A DNA stretch of 64,000 nucleotides from Micromonospora echinaurantiaca (GCF_900090235.1 NZ_LT607750.1:4517001-4581000), one strand, 5' to 3'. Shown: positions 33,651 to 45,234, counted from the first letter of the stretch. A program made the numbers and translations. The notes: generated by a model not told the origin, from the letters alone.

Positions 33651-33657
33651 GGCGGCC

Positions 33658-33663
33658 AGGCTA
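33658..33663 (-). promoter_or_regulatory. -10 element for a leaderless kinase transcript
   Basis: TAGCCT (minus strand) with 7 nt to GTG 33650. It falls inside the longer reading frame that starts at 33668, which supports the shorter start. Confidence 0.45.
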
Positions 33664-33704
33664 CCCACGGCCGACCTGGGCGGGCACCGACGAAGGTCAG
33701 GTGT

Positions 33705-34433
33705 TCAGCTGATCTCCTCGGCCCAGGCCCGCCAGTCGTCGAGCACCCCGTAGAGCGCCGGGGTGAGCCAGCCCGGCGCGGACCGCCGGAACACCCCCGG
33801 GTCCATCGCGCCGGCGCCGGCGGGCACCGCGCCGAGCAGGTTCGGCACCAGGTCGGTGAGGTTGGACCAGTGCACCAGCTCCGGCTCGGTGGGCCAGGCG
33901 CCGACGACCACCCCGGCCGGCACCGCCCGGCGGTCCAGCGCCTCCAGGGTGAGCGCCGTGTGGTTGAGCGTGCCCAGCCCGGCCCGGGCCACCACCACCG
34001 CCGGGGCGCCCAGCGAGACGGCCAGGTCGGCCACCGTCCACGGCTCTCCCGACGGGCGCAGCCCCATCGGCACCAGCAGCCCGCCGGCGCCCTCGACCAG
34101 CACCAGGTCGTGCTTGTCGGCCTCCTCGCGGACAGCGTCGACGGCGGTGTACAGCTCCAGCGGCTCCAGCTCGGCGACCCGGGCCGCGGCCAGCGGGGCC
34201 AGCGGATCGGGGAAGCTGGCCAGGGTGCGGCCGGTCAGTGGGGCCGCCAGCCGGGTCACGTGGTCGACGTCGCCGGGCTCGCCGGTGGCCGTACCGGTCT
34301 GGCCGGGCTTGACCACCGCGACCCGCAGGCCGGCCGCCTGCGCGGCGGCCGCGATCGCCGCGGTCACCACGGTCTTGCCGACCTCGGTGTCGGTGCCGGT
34401 GACCAGCACCGGTCCCCGCCACGGCTCGGTCAT
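33705..34433 (-). CDS. bioD: Dethiobiotin synthetase
   Basis: A 242-residue BioD: ATP-dependent closure of the ureido ring of dethiobiotin from 7,8-diaminopelargonate and CO2. P-loop VTGTDTEVGKTVVTAAI at the N-terminus, lysine in VVKPGQTG, VEGAGGLLVPM loop and GTLNHTALTLEAL helix are all diagnostic. Its ATG overlaps the stop of a 20-codon mini-ORF carried by a repeat (34430-34492), which itself overlaps the bioF stop. Second gene of the bioF-bioD unit. Confidence 0.95.
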   Translation of the reverse strand: MTEPWRGPVLVTGTDTEVGKTVVTAAIAAAAQAAGLRVAVVKPGQTGTATGEPGDVDHVTRLAAPLTGRTLASFPDPLAPLAAARVAELEPLELYTAVDAVREEADKHDLVLVEGAGGLLVPMGLRPSGEPWTVADLAVSLGAPAVVVARAGLGTLNHTALTLEALDRRAVPAGVVVGAWPTEPELVHWSNLTDLVPNLLGAVPAGAGAMDPGVFRRSAPGWLTPALYGVLDDWRAWAEEIS

Positions 34434-34492
34434 GCGCCCACCTCGGTTCGCGACTGCGGGGCTCGCAAGACCGGCTCACTCCTCGCGCTCAC
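34430..34492 (-). repeat. Dispersed mini-ORF repeat, copy A, coupling bioF to bioD
   Basis: The 44-bp repeat at 34449-34492 (begins GTGAGCGCGAGGAGTGAG, then CTTGCGAGCCC and GCAGTCG) forms a 20-codon frame. Its GTG overlaps the bioF stop (GTGA, 34492-34489), and its TGA overlaps the bioD ATG (ATGA, 34433-34430). The peptide would begin MSARSEP. A second copy lies at 58316-58375. The repeat match is seen directly; a coupling role is inferred. Confidence 0.75.
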
Positions 34493-35631
34493 GGCGCACA
34501 CTCCACGATGACCTCCAGGGCCCGCTCGAAGTCCGCCCGGGGCACCCCGGCGCCGATGGTGAGCCGCAGCCGGGACCGGCTGTCCGGGGTCGACGGCGGG
34601 CGGAAGCAGCCGACCGCCACGCCGCGGTCCCGGCAGTCCGCCGCCCAGGCCGTCGCGGCCTCCGGGCCGGGCGCGGTCACCGAGACGACCGCCGCGTCCG
34701 GTTCGGAGACGTGCAGTCCGGCGGCGCGCAGCCGGCGCACCGCGAGCGCGGCCCGCTCGGCGATCTCGGCCCGCGAGCCGTCCCCGGCCCGGGCCCGCGC
34801 CACGGCGGCGTGCACCCCGGCGGCGACCGCCGGGGGCAGCGCGGTGTCGAAGATGAAGGTGCGCCCGGTCTCCACCAGGTGGCGGACGAACTCGGCCGGT
34901 CCGGCGACCACCCCGCCGGCGCCGCCGAGGGCCTTGGACAGGGTGGCGGTGACCACCACGTCCGGCTCGCCGGCGAGCCCGGCGGCGGACACCCCGCCGG
35001 CCCCGGCCGGGCCGACGACCCCGAGCGCGTGCGCGTCGTCGACCAGCAGCAGCGCGCCGTGCCGGCGGGCGACCGCGTGCAGCTCGGCCAGTGGAGCGAG
35101 GTCGCCGTCGACGGAGAACACCGACTCGGTGACCACCACCGCCGGCCGGCCGGGCGCGGCGGCCAGCGCGGCGGCCACCGCTGCCACGTCGTTGTGCGGG
35201 GTCACCACGGTCTCCGCGCCGGAGATCCGGCAGCCGTCGATCAGCGAGGCGTGGTTGTGCGCGTCGGAGACGAGCAGCGTACGGGGCTGCACCAGCGCCC
35301 GGACCGCGCCGAGGTTGGCCAGGTAGCCGGAGGAGAAGACCAGGGCCCGGTCGGTGCCGAGCCAGTCGGCGAGGGCGTCCTCCAGCGCGTGGTGGGCGTC
35401 GGTGGAGCCACGCACCAGCCGCGACCCGGTGGCCCCCAGCCCGTACGCCGCGAGCGCCCGGCCGGCCGCGGCGGTGACCTCGGGGTCGGTGGCCAGGCCG
35501 AGGTAGTCGTTGCCGGCCAGGTCGACCACGGCGTCGCCGGCCGCGCGCGGCCGCAGCCGGCGGGTCAGTCCCGCCTTCGCCCGCAGCTCGGCGCGGCGGT
35601 GCAGCGCCGCCAGCCAGTCCGCCACCGTCAC
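34489..35631 (-). CDS. bioF: 8-amino-7-oxononanoate synthase
   Basis: A 380-residue PLP enzyme joining pimeloyl thioester with alanine, the first ring-building step of biotin synthesis. Family motifs: [65 protein letters not shown], and the PLP-lysine loop [13 protein letters not shown]. Length is normal. GTG 35631 is one of three clustered GTG codons (also 35637 and 35643) and starts directly at VTVADWL. A -10-like TAATTT (35679-35684, minus) would give a short leader. Divergent from bioB. Confidence 0.94.
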   Translation of the reverse strand: MTVADWLAALHRRAELRAKAGLTRRLRPRAAGDAVVDLAGNDYLGLATDPEVTAAAGRALAAYGLGATGSRLVRGSTDAHHALEDALADWLGTDRALVFSSGYLANLGAVRALVQPRTLLVSDAHNHASLIDGCRISGAETVVTPHNDVAAVAAALAAAPGRPAVVVTESVFSVDGDLAPLAELHAVARRHGALLLVDDAHALGVVGPAGAGGVSAAGLAGEPDVVVTATLSKALGGAGGVVAGPAEFVRHLVETGRTFIFDTALPPAVAAGVHAAVARARAGDGSRAEIAERAALAVRRLRAAGLHVSEPDAAVVSVTAPGPEAATAWAADCRDRGVAVGCFRPPSTPDSRSRLRLTIGAGVPRADFERALEVIVECAP

Positions 35632-35778
35632 CCCCACACCGCCGGTCGCGGCCGCCGTCCGAGCACGGCCGCCGGGCGAAATTACCATCCGTGACAAGCG
35701 GCCCGGCGCTTCCACCCCGGCCGGCGTCGTCTCGTCACCGCAGGCCGCGCGGCCGTTCCTGTCGATCGGGCGGGCTTG

Positions 35779-35784
35779 TAGGGT
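35779..35784 (+). promoter_or_regulatory. -10 element for a leaderless bioB transcript
   Basis: TAGGGT lies 7 nt before the bioB ATG 35792 and no ribosome site intervenes, so the message is predicted to be leaderless. Confidence 0.5.
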
Positions 35785-35791
35785 ACGAGCC

Positions 35792-36787
35792 ATGCCAGAG
35801 ATCCTCGACCAGGCCCGTACCCAGGTGCTGGAGAACGGTGTCGGCCTCGACGAGGCCGGAGTCCTCGCCGTGCTGAACCTGCCCGACGAGCACCTGTCCG
35901 CCGCCCTCCAGCTCGCCCACGAGGTGCGGATGCGCTGGTGCGGCCCGGAGGTGGAGGTCGAGGGGATCGTCTCGCTGAAGACCGGCGGCTGCCCGGAGGA
36001 CTGCCACTTCTGCTCCCAGTCCGGCCTGTTCACCTCCCCGGTGCGGTCGGTCTGGCTGGACATCCCGTCCCTGGTCGAGGCGGCGAAGCAGACCGCGGCG
36101 ACCGGGGCGACGGAGTTCTGCATCGTGGCCGCCGTCCGCGGCCCGGACGCCCGGCTGATGAAGCAGATGCGCGAGGGTGTCGCCGCCATCAAGGCCGAGG
36201 TCGACATCCAGGTGGCCGCCTCGCTCGGCATGCTCACCCAGGAGCAGGTCGACGAGCTGGTCGACATGGGCGTGCACCGCTACAACCACAACCTGGAGAC
36301 CTGCCGCTCCTACTTCCCGAACGTGGTCACCACGCACTCCTGGGAGGAGCGCTGGGAGACGCTGCGGATGGTCCGCGAGTCCGGCATGGAGGTCTGCTGC
36401 GGCGGCATCCTCGGCCTCGGCGAGACGGTGGAGCAGCGGGCCGAGTTCGCCGCGCAGCTCGCCGAACTGGACCCGCACGAGGTGCCGCTGAACTTCCTCA
36501 ACCCGCGTCCGGGCACCCCGCTGGGCGACCGGCCGGTGGTCGAGGGCAAGGACGCGCTGCGGGCCATCGCCGCGTTCCGGCTGGCCATGCCGCGCACCAT
36601 CCTGCGGTACGCCGGCGGCCGGGAGATCACCCTGGGCGACCTGGGCACCCGCGACGGCCTGCTCGGGGGCATCAACGCGGTGATCGTCGGCAACTACCTG
36701 ACCACCCTGGGCCGGCCGGCCACCGAGGACCTGGCGCTGCTGGACGACCTGAAGATGCCGGTCAAGGCGCTCTCCGCGACGCTGTGA
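35792..36787 (+). CDS. bioB: Biotin synthase (radical SAM)
   Basis: A 331-residue radical-SAM enzyme that inserts sulfur into dethiobiotin. The [4Fe-4S] triad C67-x3-C71-x2-C74 (CPEDCHFC) is intact; [36 protein letters not shown] and NPRPGTPLG are classic BioB segments. It is divergent from bioF-bioD, and bsaP follows 10 nt after its stop, as bioB and Rv1590 do in mycobacteria. The aminotransferase gene bioA is not in the window. Confidence 0.96.
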   Translation: MPEILDQARTQVLENGVGLDEAGVLAVLNLPDEHLSAALQLAHEVRMRWCGPEVEVEGIVSLKTGGCPEDCHFCSQSGLFTSPVRSVWLDIPSLVEAAKQTAATGATEFCIVAAVRGPDARLMKQMREGVAAIKAEVDIQVAASLGMLTQEQVDELVDMGVHRYNHNLETCRSYFPNVVTTHSWEERWETLRMVRESGMEVCCGGILGLGETVEQRAEFAAQLAELDPHEVPLNFLNPRPGTPLGDRPVVEGKDALRAIAAFRLAMPRTILRYAGGREITLGDLGTRDGLLGGINAVIVGNYLTTLGRPATEDLALLDDLKMPVKALSATL

Positions 36788-36797
36788 GGGGTCGACG

Positions 36798-37019
36798 GTG
36801 ACGGAAGCTGCGGGGCTGGTGACGCCGAACGGGACGGCGCCAACCTGGTGCGACCGGTGCGGCGAGGCCGCGACGGGCGGGTCGCACGAGGCGTGCGCGG
36901 CGGCCCGGGCGCTGGAGCCGCCGCGCTTCTGCGCGCACTGCCGCCGCCGGATGAAGGTGCAGGTGCTGCCGGTGGGCTGGGCGGCGGTCTGCGTCGAGCA
37001 CGGCGAGATCCGCGGCTGA
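36798..37019 (+). CDS. bsaP: Biotin synthase auxiliary protein
   Basis: A 73-residue protein with two CxxC pairs (C18/C21 and C45/C48) plus C33 and C65, conserved tryptophan and the ending CVEHGEIRG. It matches the small protein encoded just after bioB in actinobacteria (mycobacterial Rv1590), recently named BsaP and proposed to bind an iron-sulfur cluster needed for repeated turnover of this BioB type. GTG 36798 lies 10 nt after bioB with GAGGGG between, so they share an operon. Identification rests on context and cysteine pattern. Confidence 0.85.
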   Translation: MTEAAGLVTPNGTAPTWCDRCGEAATGGSHEACAAARALEPPRFCAHCRRRMKVQVLPVGWAAVCVEHGEIRG

Positions 37020-37087
37020 GGCCCGGTGACCCCGCGCTTCCTCGTCGCCGGCGGGCCGGTCCCGCCGCCGGGGTCCCGGTGGCGCCG

Positions 37088-37603
37088 GTGACCGGGGAAC
37101 TGCGCGGGCGGGCGGTGACGCTGCGCCCGGCCGGCGCCGCCGACGTGTCGGCGCTCGCCGCGATCCGGGCCACCCCGCAGGTGCGCCGCTGGTGGCGCGG
37201 CGGCGACGACCTGGCCGCCGCCGTCGAGGCCGACCTGGCCGACCCCGACCTGACGGTGTACGCGGTGCTGCACGCCGGCCGGGTGGTCGGCGCGATCCAG
37301 TGGTACGCCGAGGACGACCCGGACTACCGGCACGCCAGCCTGGACGTCTTCCTCGACCCGTCGGTGCACGGCCGGGGCCTCGGGCCGGACGCCATCCGCA
37401 CCCTGGTCCGGCACCTGGTCGAGGCGTACCGGCACCACCGGTTCACCATCGACCCGGCGGCGGCGAACACCCCGGCGATCCGCAGCTACGCCAAGGTCGG
37501 CTTCCGCCCGGTGGGCGTACTGCGCCGCTACGAGCGCGGCGAGGACGGGCGCTGGCACGACGGGCTGCTGATGGACCTGCTCGCCGACGAACTGGTCGAG
37601 TGA
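37088..37603 (+). CDS. GNAT-family N-acetyltransferase (AAC(6')-like)
   Basis: A 171-residue acetyltransferase: TLRPAGAADVSALAAIRATPQVRRWWRG, then the beta-bulge strand HASLDVFLDPSVHGRGLGPDAIRTL with the acetyl-CoA loop HGRGLG, and HRFTIDPAAANTPAIRSYAKVGFRPVGV, a layout shared by AacA4/AAC(6')-type enzymes and their housekeeping relatives. Substrate, including any aminoglycoside, is unproven. GTG 37088 is chosen; GTG 37079 would add three residues. Confidence 0.85.
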   Translation: MTGELRGRAVTLRPAGAADVSALAAIRATPQVRRWWRGGDDLAAAVEADLADPDLTVYAVLHAGRVVGAIQWYAEDDPDYRHASLDVFLDPSVHGRGLGPDAIRTLVRHLVEAYRHHRFTIDPAAANTPAIRSYAKVGFRPVGVLRRYERGEDGRWHDGLLMDLLADELVE

Positions 37604-37605
37604 CG

Positions 37606-37620
37606 GGAACGGATCGTTCC
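37606..37620. terminator. Short hairpin between convergent genes
   Basis: GGAACG-GAT-CGTTCC (6-bp stem, 3-nt loop) directly after the acetyltransferase stop and before the convergent DUF488 stop. Weak but well placed. Confidence 0.3.
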
Positions 37621-37643
37621 GGCACCGGCGCGACGGGCGACGG

Positions 37644-38180
37644 TCAGCCGTCCCAGACGAGATCGTGGTCGCCGTCGCGGCGGGCGCCGGCGGCCGGCCG
37701 GTGCGGAGTGAGCCGGCCCTCCGGCATCAGATGGTCCACCGGCACGTCGTGGCCGAGCACCGCGACGTCGGCGATCAGCCGCCGGTGGCAGCGCCACCAG
37801 ACGCTCTCGCTGCACATCACCGCCGTGGTCCGGGCCGCCGCGTCGGCCAGCACCGCGCCGAGCGCCGCCCGGAAGTCCGGCGTGCGGGTGTACGCCGCGT
37901 ACGCCCGGAACGCCGCCACCGTCCACCAGGTGTCCGGCTCCGGCGTGCCGGCCGGGGTGTGCCGCCGGCCGCCCAGCCGCGGCTCCCAGCGGTAGTCGAT
38001 CCCGGCCCGGGGCAGCCAGCGTTCCAGCTCCTCCCGGCGGACGTCGGGGTTGGTGCGGCTGGCGGGGAACCGGCGCACGTCCACTACCAGCTCGATCCCC
38101 GCCCCGGCCAGCAGCTCGCCGAGCCGGGCCCGGTCGGCCGGCCCGTGCCCGACGGTCACCAGCGCCCGCTGCACCACCAC
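37644..38180 (-). CDS. DUF488-family protein
   Basis: A 178-residue protein with the DUF488 signature: TVGHGPADRARLGELL at the start, LVVDVRRFPASRTNPDVRREEL, GIDYRWEPRLGGRR, and the late cysteine loop AVMCSESVWWRCHRRLIAD. Biochemical function is not established for most members. It is preceded by the terminator hairpin of the cellulase gene (38192-38237), so it is probably transcribed on its own. Confidence 0.87.
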   Translation of the reverse strand: MVVQRALVTVGHGPADRARLGELLAGAGIELVVDVRRFPASRTNPDVRREELERWLPRAGIDYRWEPRLGGRRHTPAGTPEPDTWWTVAAFRAYAAYTRTPDFRAALGAVLADAAARTTAVMCSESVWWRCHRRLIADVAVLGHDVPVDHLMPEGRLTPHRPAAGARRDGDHDLVWDG

Positions 38181-38191
38181 ATCCTGCCCCG

Positions 38192-38237
38192 GATCCTGGG
38201 CAGCTACCGTTCGCGGCGACGGTAACTGCCCAGGATC
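38192..38237 (-). terminator. Terminator of the cellulase gene
   Basis: A 12-bp perfect stem (GATCCTGGGCAG, 38192-38203, with 38226-38237), one mismatch, then six more pairs (TACCGT/ACGGTA) around an 8-nt loop. It starts 16 nt beyond the cellulase stop and precedes the DUF488 gene. Confidence 0.7.
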
Positions 38238-38252
38238 TCGACGGAACGGTGG

Positions 38253-41045
<2,793 letters not shown>

Positions 41046-41200
41046 TTACAGCGACACGCCTGCGGAGAGTAGTGGATTTCGCCGAACCGGCCGCTTCCGG
41101 CAGCACGTCCGCGCAGGTCAGGCCGATCACCTGATGTCGACGACGGTCACCGTCCGTGCGATCATGTGCTGTCCCCTCGATCCATTCCGGAGGAATCCTC

Positions 41201-41977
41201 ATGCCACAGCGTCGGCGCGTGGCGCGCGCGGCCGTCTCCACGGCCGCCGCCACGGCCCTTCTCGCCATCGCTACCCCCGCCTGGGCGTCCAGCACCATCC
41301 CGCTCCACGAACCGCACAAGGGCTCGACGGCGGCGAACTTCCAGCAGGAATGCGGGGACGAGAAGTTCGACAACCTGCCGGACGGCTACGACGGCTGGCA
41401 CTTCGTGCTGCCCTCGGGAGGCGCCGACTTCGAGAGCCTCACGCTGACCTTCGACAGCGGCAGCGGCACGGTGACGGTGAAGGTGCCCGACCCCACGGAT
41501 CCCTACACCGACTTCCTCAGCTCGACGGGCGGCAAGAACCCGCAGGTCAAGCACGCCTACGTCTTCACCCCGGCCGGGTGGACGCTGGTCGACGGCAGCG
41601 CCACGGTCGACGGCGACGCCGACCGGTTCAACCTGAGCCACACCTGCGCGGGCACCCCGACGACGCCGACGACGCCGGCCACCCCGACCACCCCGGCCAC
41701 GCCGACCACGCCGGCGACGCCCACCACGCCGGCTACGCCGACCACGCCCACCTCGCCGTCCACGTCGGTCACGCCGTCGGACTCGGCCACCCCGTCGACG
41801 TCGGTCACGCCGTCGGAGAGCACCGGCGTCGGTGGCGGCGGCGGTGACAACGGGGGCGGCCTGCCGCTGACCGGTGTCGCCACCACCAGCATCGCGCTGG
41901 GCGGCCTCGCCCTGATCGGCGCCGGCGCCCTGCTGGTGCTGCGCCGCCGCCGGGACAACGTCACCTTCACCAGCTGA
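41201..41977 (+). CDS. LPxTG cell-wall-anchored surface protein with Thr-Pro repeat stalk
   Basis: A 258-residue surface protein: signal peptide (about 1-30, ending ATPAWA-S), an extracellular domain (about 31-145; HFVLPSGGADFESLTLTF and KHAYVFTPAGWTLVDGSA), a Thr/Pro repeat stalk of TPTTPATP units (about 150-185) and Ser/Thr-rich spacer, then the sorting signal LPLTG, a hydrophobic helix and RRRR tail. A sortase would link it to peptidoglycan. ATG 41201 follows CCGGAGG. The ligand is unknown; similar proteins are found in Micromonospora and Streptomyces as wall-anchored proteins of unknown role. Confidence 0.87.
   Translation: MPQRRRVARAAVSTAAATALLAIATPAWASSTIPLHEPHKGSTAANFQQECGDEKFDNLPDGYDGWHFVLPSGGADFESLTLTFDSGSGTVTVKVPDPTDPYTDFLSSTGGKNPQVKHAYVFTPAGWTLVDGSATVDGDADRFNLSHTCAGTPTTPTTPATPTTPATPTTPATPTTPATPTTPTSPSTSVTPSDSATPSTSVTPSESTGVGGGGGDNGGGLPLTGVATTSIALGGLALIGAGALLVLRRRRDNVTFTS
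41650..41760 (+). repeat. In-frame imperfect repeats encoding the Thr-Pro stalk
   Basis: Repeats of about 24 bp based on ACGCCGACCACCCCGGCC encode TPTTPATP. They stay in frame, so stalk length could vary by unit number without breaking the LPLTG signal. Confidence 0.75.
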
Positions 41978-41992
41978 GCTGACGCAGCACAC

Positions 41993-42030
41993 CGAAACGG
42001 CCGCCGGACATCGGTCCGGCGGCCGTTTCG
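41993..42030 (+). terminator. Strong terminator hairpin
   Basis: A perfect 17-bp stem (CGAAACGGCCGCCGGAC, 41993-42009, and 42014-42030) with ATCG loop, 15 nt beyond the surface-protein stop. Confidence 0.85.
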
Positions 42031-42500
42031 CGTGTCACCCCCTCAGCGCCGGCCATAATGCGACCCCCAGCGCCGGCCGCAGCACGGCAGCGCCGGCGAT
42101 GATGCGGCCCGCAGCGCCGGGTGCGGGCCCCCAGGGCCGGCCGTGCCGCGCGCCCCGTCCGGTGACCCGCCCGCCGGCGGGTGACAGGGAGGGATCGGGC
42201 CGCGCCGAGGTGGCCCGGATTGATCCGTTCCGGAGCGAGATCCGTACCGACGGGTAACCCGGTCGACGTCGCCCGGAGATAGCTCACATCATCGATAAAT
42301 GCAGATGCACTGGCCGCGTAGGCCCAGGTCAGGGCGATCGGTATCGGCCGCGACCCGCGGTCGGCGCCGGTGCCGCGCAGGCCTGGCGTTCCGGCATACG
42401 AACGTACTGTTGCCCGGCCGCCGCGCGGCGCGCGACAGTACGCGACACCAAGCGGTGCCATCGACGCCGCCGCTCTCCGGACGACCCTGAGGAGATCGCG
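42031..42500. other. Gene-poor stretch with degenerate repeats and an operator-like dyad
   Basis: No gene seen in 470 bp. At 42044-42140 the motif CAGCGCCGG recurs four times with variable tails. At 42403-42413 and 42432-42442 an 11-bp inverted repeat (CGTACTGTTGC with one G-T pair) lies about 60 bp before the aldehyde dehydrogenase ATG and may be its operator. Confidence 0.45.
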
Positions 42501-44066
42501 ATGGCTCTACGACTCGCCGACGGCACCGCCTGGTCGGACACCCTGGCCCGCGCGGTGACCGCCGCCCCGGAGGCGTTCGGCGCGCCGGCCGACGGCGTCA
42601 TCACCCTGCACAACCTCGTGGAGGGTGACTGGCGCGCGGTCGGGGCGCCCACCCCGGTACGCACCCCGGTGGACAACACCGTCCTGGTCAACCTGCCCCG
42701 GCTGGACGCGGAGAGCGCCCGGGCCGCCGTGGCGCACGCCGCCGCCGCGCACCGGGGCTGGGCCAGCACCCCGCTGGCCGACCGGAAGGCCCGGGTCACC
42801 GACGCGCTCGACGCGCTCACCGCGCACCGCGACCTGCTCGCCCTGCTGCTGGTCTGGGAGATCGGCAAGCCGTGGCGGCTGGCCTGCGCCGACGTGGACC
42901 GCGCCCTGGACGGCGTGCGCTGGTACGTCAGTGAGATCGACCGGATGCTCGCCGACGGCCGGGAGCCGCTACCCGGCCCGGTCAGCAACATCGCGTCCTG
43001 GAACTACCCGATGAGCGTGCTGGTGCACGCGGAACTGGTGCAGCTGCTGGCCGGCAACGCGGTCATCGCCAAGACGCCGTCGCAGGGCGGCGCGGTCTGC
43101 CTCACCGTGGCGCACGCGCTGATGCGCCGGGCCGGGCTGCCCGCCACGCTCGTCTCCGGCAGCGGCGAGGAACTCTCCGAGGTGCTGGTCCGGGCGCCGG
43201 AGATCGGTGCGGTGGCGTTCGTCGGTGGCCGGTCCAACGGCGGCAAGGTGGCTGCCGCGCTGCTCGACTCCGACAAGCGGCACTTCATCGAGCAGGAGGG
43301 GCTCAACGCCTGGGGCGTGTGGAACTTCTCCCAGTGGGACCTGCTCGCCGGGCACCTGAAGAAGGGCTTCGAGTACGGCAAGCAGCGCTGCACCGCGTAC
43401 CCCCGGTTCGTGGTCCAGCGGGACCTGGTCGACGAGTTCCTCGACATGTACCTGCCGGTGGTCCGCTCGGTCCGGTTCGGACACCCGCTCGCCGTCGGCG
43501 ACGGCTGGACCGCCGGCGACCCGCTGCCCGAGCTGGACTTCGGCCCGCTGATCAGCGCCGCCAAGGCCGACGAGCTGCGCCGCAAGGTCGACGAGGCGGT
43601 ACGCGGCGGCGCGGTGCCACTGCACCGGGGCAAGCTCGACGGGGCGCCCTTCCTGGACGGGCAGGACACCTCCGCGTACGTGGCGCCGGCGGTGCTGCTC
43701 GCCCCGCCCGGCCGGTCCCGACTGATGCACGCCGAGCCGTTCGGGCCGGTCGACACCATCGTGGTGGTGGACACCACCGACGAGTTGCTGGCCCAGATGA
43801 ACGCCTCCAACGGCGCGCTGGTCGCCTCGCTCGCCTGCGACGACGAGGAGTTGGCCGGCAAGCTCGCGGTGGACCTGCAGGCGTTCAAGGTGGGCATCAA
43901 CAAGCCCCGCTCCCGGGGCGACCGGGACGAGCCGTTCGGCGGCCGGGGCGCCTCCTGGAAGGGCGCCTTCGTCGGCGGTGACCTGCTGGTGCAGGCCGTC
44001 ACCCAGGGCGGCGACGCCCGCCTCTACGGCAACTTCCCCGACTACAGCAGCTACCCCGCCACCTGA
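42501..44066 (+). CDS. Aldehyde dehydrogenase-family protein
   Basis: A 521-residue NAD(P)-dependent dehydrogenase. It has the N-terminal cofactor segment NIASWNYPMSVLVHA and nucleotide-fold AVIAKTPSQGG, the catalytic glutamate region HFIEQEGLNAWGV, and the nucleophile loop GFEYGKQRCTAYPRFVV (usual FxNxGQxC), C-terminal AEPFGPVDTIVVV and GRGASWKGAFVGGD. The glutamate and cysteine loops diverge from classical family members, so the substrate is uncertain. ATG follows GAGGAG. A stretch to 42403 contains a possible operator; it appears to be a single-gene unit ended by the hairpin at 44101-44173. Confidence 0.85.
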   Translation: MALRLADGTAWSDTLARAVTAAPEAFGAPADGVITLHNLVEGDWRAVGAPTPVRTPVDNTVLVNLPRLDAESARAAVAHAAAAHRGWASTPLADRKARVTDALDALTAHRDLLALLLVWEIGKPWRLACADVDRALDGVRWYVSEIDRMLADGREPLPGPVSNIASWNYPMSVLVHAELVQLLAGNAVIAKTPSQGGAVCLTVAHALMRRAGLPATLVSGSGEELSEVLVRAPEIGAVAFVGGRSNGGKVAAALLDSDKRHFIEQEGLNAWGVWNFSQWDLLAGHLKKGFEYGKQRCTAYPRFVVQRDLVDEFLDMYLPVVRSVRFGHPLAVGDGWTAGDPLPELDFGPLISAAKADELRRKVDEAVRGGAVPLHRGKLDGAPFLDGQDTSAYVAPAVLLAPPGRSRLMHAEPFGPVDTIVVVDTTDELLAQMNASNGALVASLACDDEELAGKLAVDLQAFKVGINKPRSRGDRDEPFGGRGASWKGAFVGGDLLVQAVTQGGDARLYGNFPDYSSYPAT

Positions 44067-44100
44067 CCCCACCCCCCACCCCACCCCCGCTTCCTAATCC

Positions 44101-44173
44101 CGCGATCTTGCACTTTTGGCCTGTGAAACGCGGCATGTGCCCGGTTCGCCGGGGCCGAAAGTGCAAGATCGCG
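44101..44173. terminator. Long hairpin between convergent genes
   Basis: Arms CGCGATCTTGCACTTT-TGGCC (44101-44121) and 44153-44173 pair over 21 positions with one G-U wobble around a 31-nt loop, between the aldehyde dehydrogenase and the ACT-GNAT gene that face each other. Probably a bidirectional terminator. Confidence 0.7.
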
Positions 44174-44181
44174 CGTGGTCG

Positions 44182-45234
44182 TCAGCGGGGGTGGGCGGGG
44201 GCGGAGGTGGTGAGCGGGATGGTGAGGGTGAGCAGGGCGCCGTCGCGGTCGGTCGGCGTCGGTCGGGCCAGGCGGCGCAGGGTGCGCAGCATCGGGGTGT
44301 TCTCGGCCTGGACGTGCAGCAGCAGCGCCGCGTAGCCGGCCCGCTCGGCGTGCCCGACCAGTCGCCGCAGCAGCGCCGAGCCCAGCCCGCGCTGCTGCCA
44401 GTCGTCCCGCACCAGCAACGCCACCTCGGCCTCGTCGCCCTCGGCGAGCAGGTTCGCCATCGCCACCACCGGCTCCCCCGGGCCGGGGCAGCCGGGCGCG
44501 GTGGCGAGCAGGGTCAACCCGCGCGCCGGTTCCAGCAGCCGGCGCAGCCGGGTCGGCGACGGGGCCGCCCCGCCGCCCAGGTAGCGCCGGTACCGGCTGC
44601 GCGCCGAGCACGCCTCGTGCAACTCGACCACGCCAGCCAGATCGTCCGCGCCGGCCGGTCGTACGCCCAGCTCGGCGCCGTCGGGCAGGACCAGGGTGAC
44701 CTGCTCGGCGGCCCGGCGCGCGACGGTCGCGGCCAGCTCGACCAGGGCCTGCGCCCGGGCGTACTCGGCCGGGGTGAAGTCCGGGGCGGCCCGGCGCAGC
44801 TCGAAGGAGCCGCCGCCCGGGTCCGCCAGCAGCATGGTGCGCCCGGTGATGCCGCCGCGGACCCCGGCCGGCGCCGGCCGCCAGCTGACCGTGTCCGCGC
44901 CGAGCAGCGCCCGCAGCGCCTCACCGGTCGCGTCCGGGTCGCGCACCAGGCGGTTGGCCAGGCCGAGCACCCGGGTCGGCTGGTCGGCCAGTCCGCGCGC
45001 CTCGCTGCGCGCGACCCAGCAGTCCCGGCCCCGGCCCCGCTCGACGGCGGCGACCAGGTCGGCCTCGCCGAGCGTGTCCGGCGCGTCGACCAGGAAGTCG
45101 TCGACCGCGCCCCGCTCGGTGGTGTGCACCTGCACGGTGAGGATGTTGACCCCGCGCAACGCGAGGCTGGCCGTGAGCACCGACAGGTAGCCCGGCCGGT
45201 CGTCCACGGTGGCTCGGATCCGCCACAACGTCAT
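44182..45234 (-). CDS. ACT-domain/GNAT acetyltransferase fusion
   Basis: A 350-residue protein. Residues 1-80 form an ACT amino-acid-binding domain (LWRIRATVDDRPGYLSVLTASLALRGVNILTVQVHTTE); a middle region (about 100-190) is unassigned; residues 200-350 are a GNAT domain (LGVRPAGADDLAGVVELHEACS ... VALLVRDDWQQRGLGSALLRRLVGHA, acetyl-CoA loop QQRGLG). Similar actinobacterial proteins couple amino-acid binding to lysine acetylation (for example AAPatA). ATG 45234 has GGGAAGGGAGG just upstream. A separate ACT protein gene lies immediately upstream on the same strand. Confidence 0.85.
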   Translation of the reverse strand: MTLWRIRATVDDRPGYLSVLTASLALRGVNILTVQVHTTERGAVDDFLVDAPDTLGEADLVAAVERGRGRDCWVARSEARGLADQPTRVLGLANRLVRDPDATGEALRALLGADTVSWRPAPAGVRGGITGRTMLLADPGGGSFELRRAAPDFTPAEYARAQALVELAATVARRAAEQVTLVLPDGAELGVRPAGADDLAGVVELHEACSARSRYRRYLGGGAAPSPTRLRRLLEPARGLTLLATAPGCPGPGEPVVAMANLLAEGDEAEVALLVRDDWQQRGLGSALLRRLVGHAERAGYAALLLHVQAENTPMLRTLRRLARPTPTDRDGALLTLTIPLTTSAPAHPR

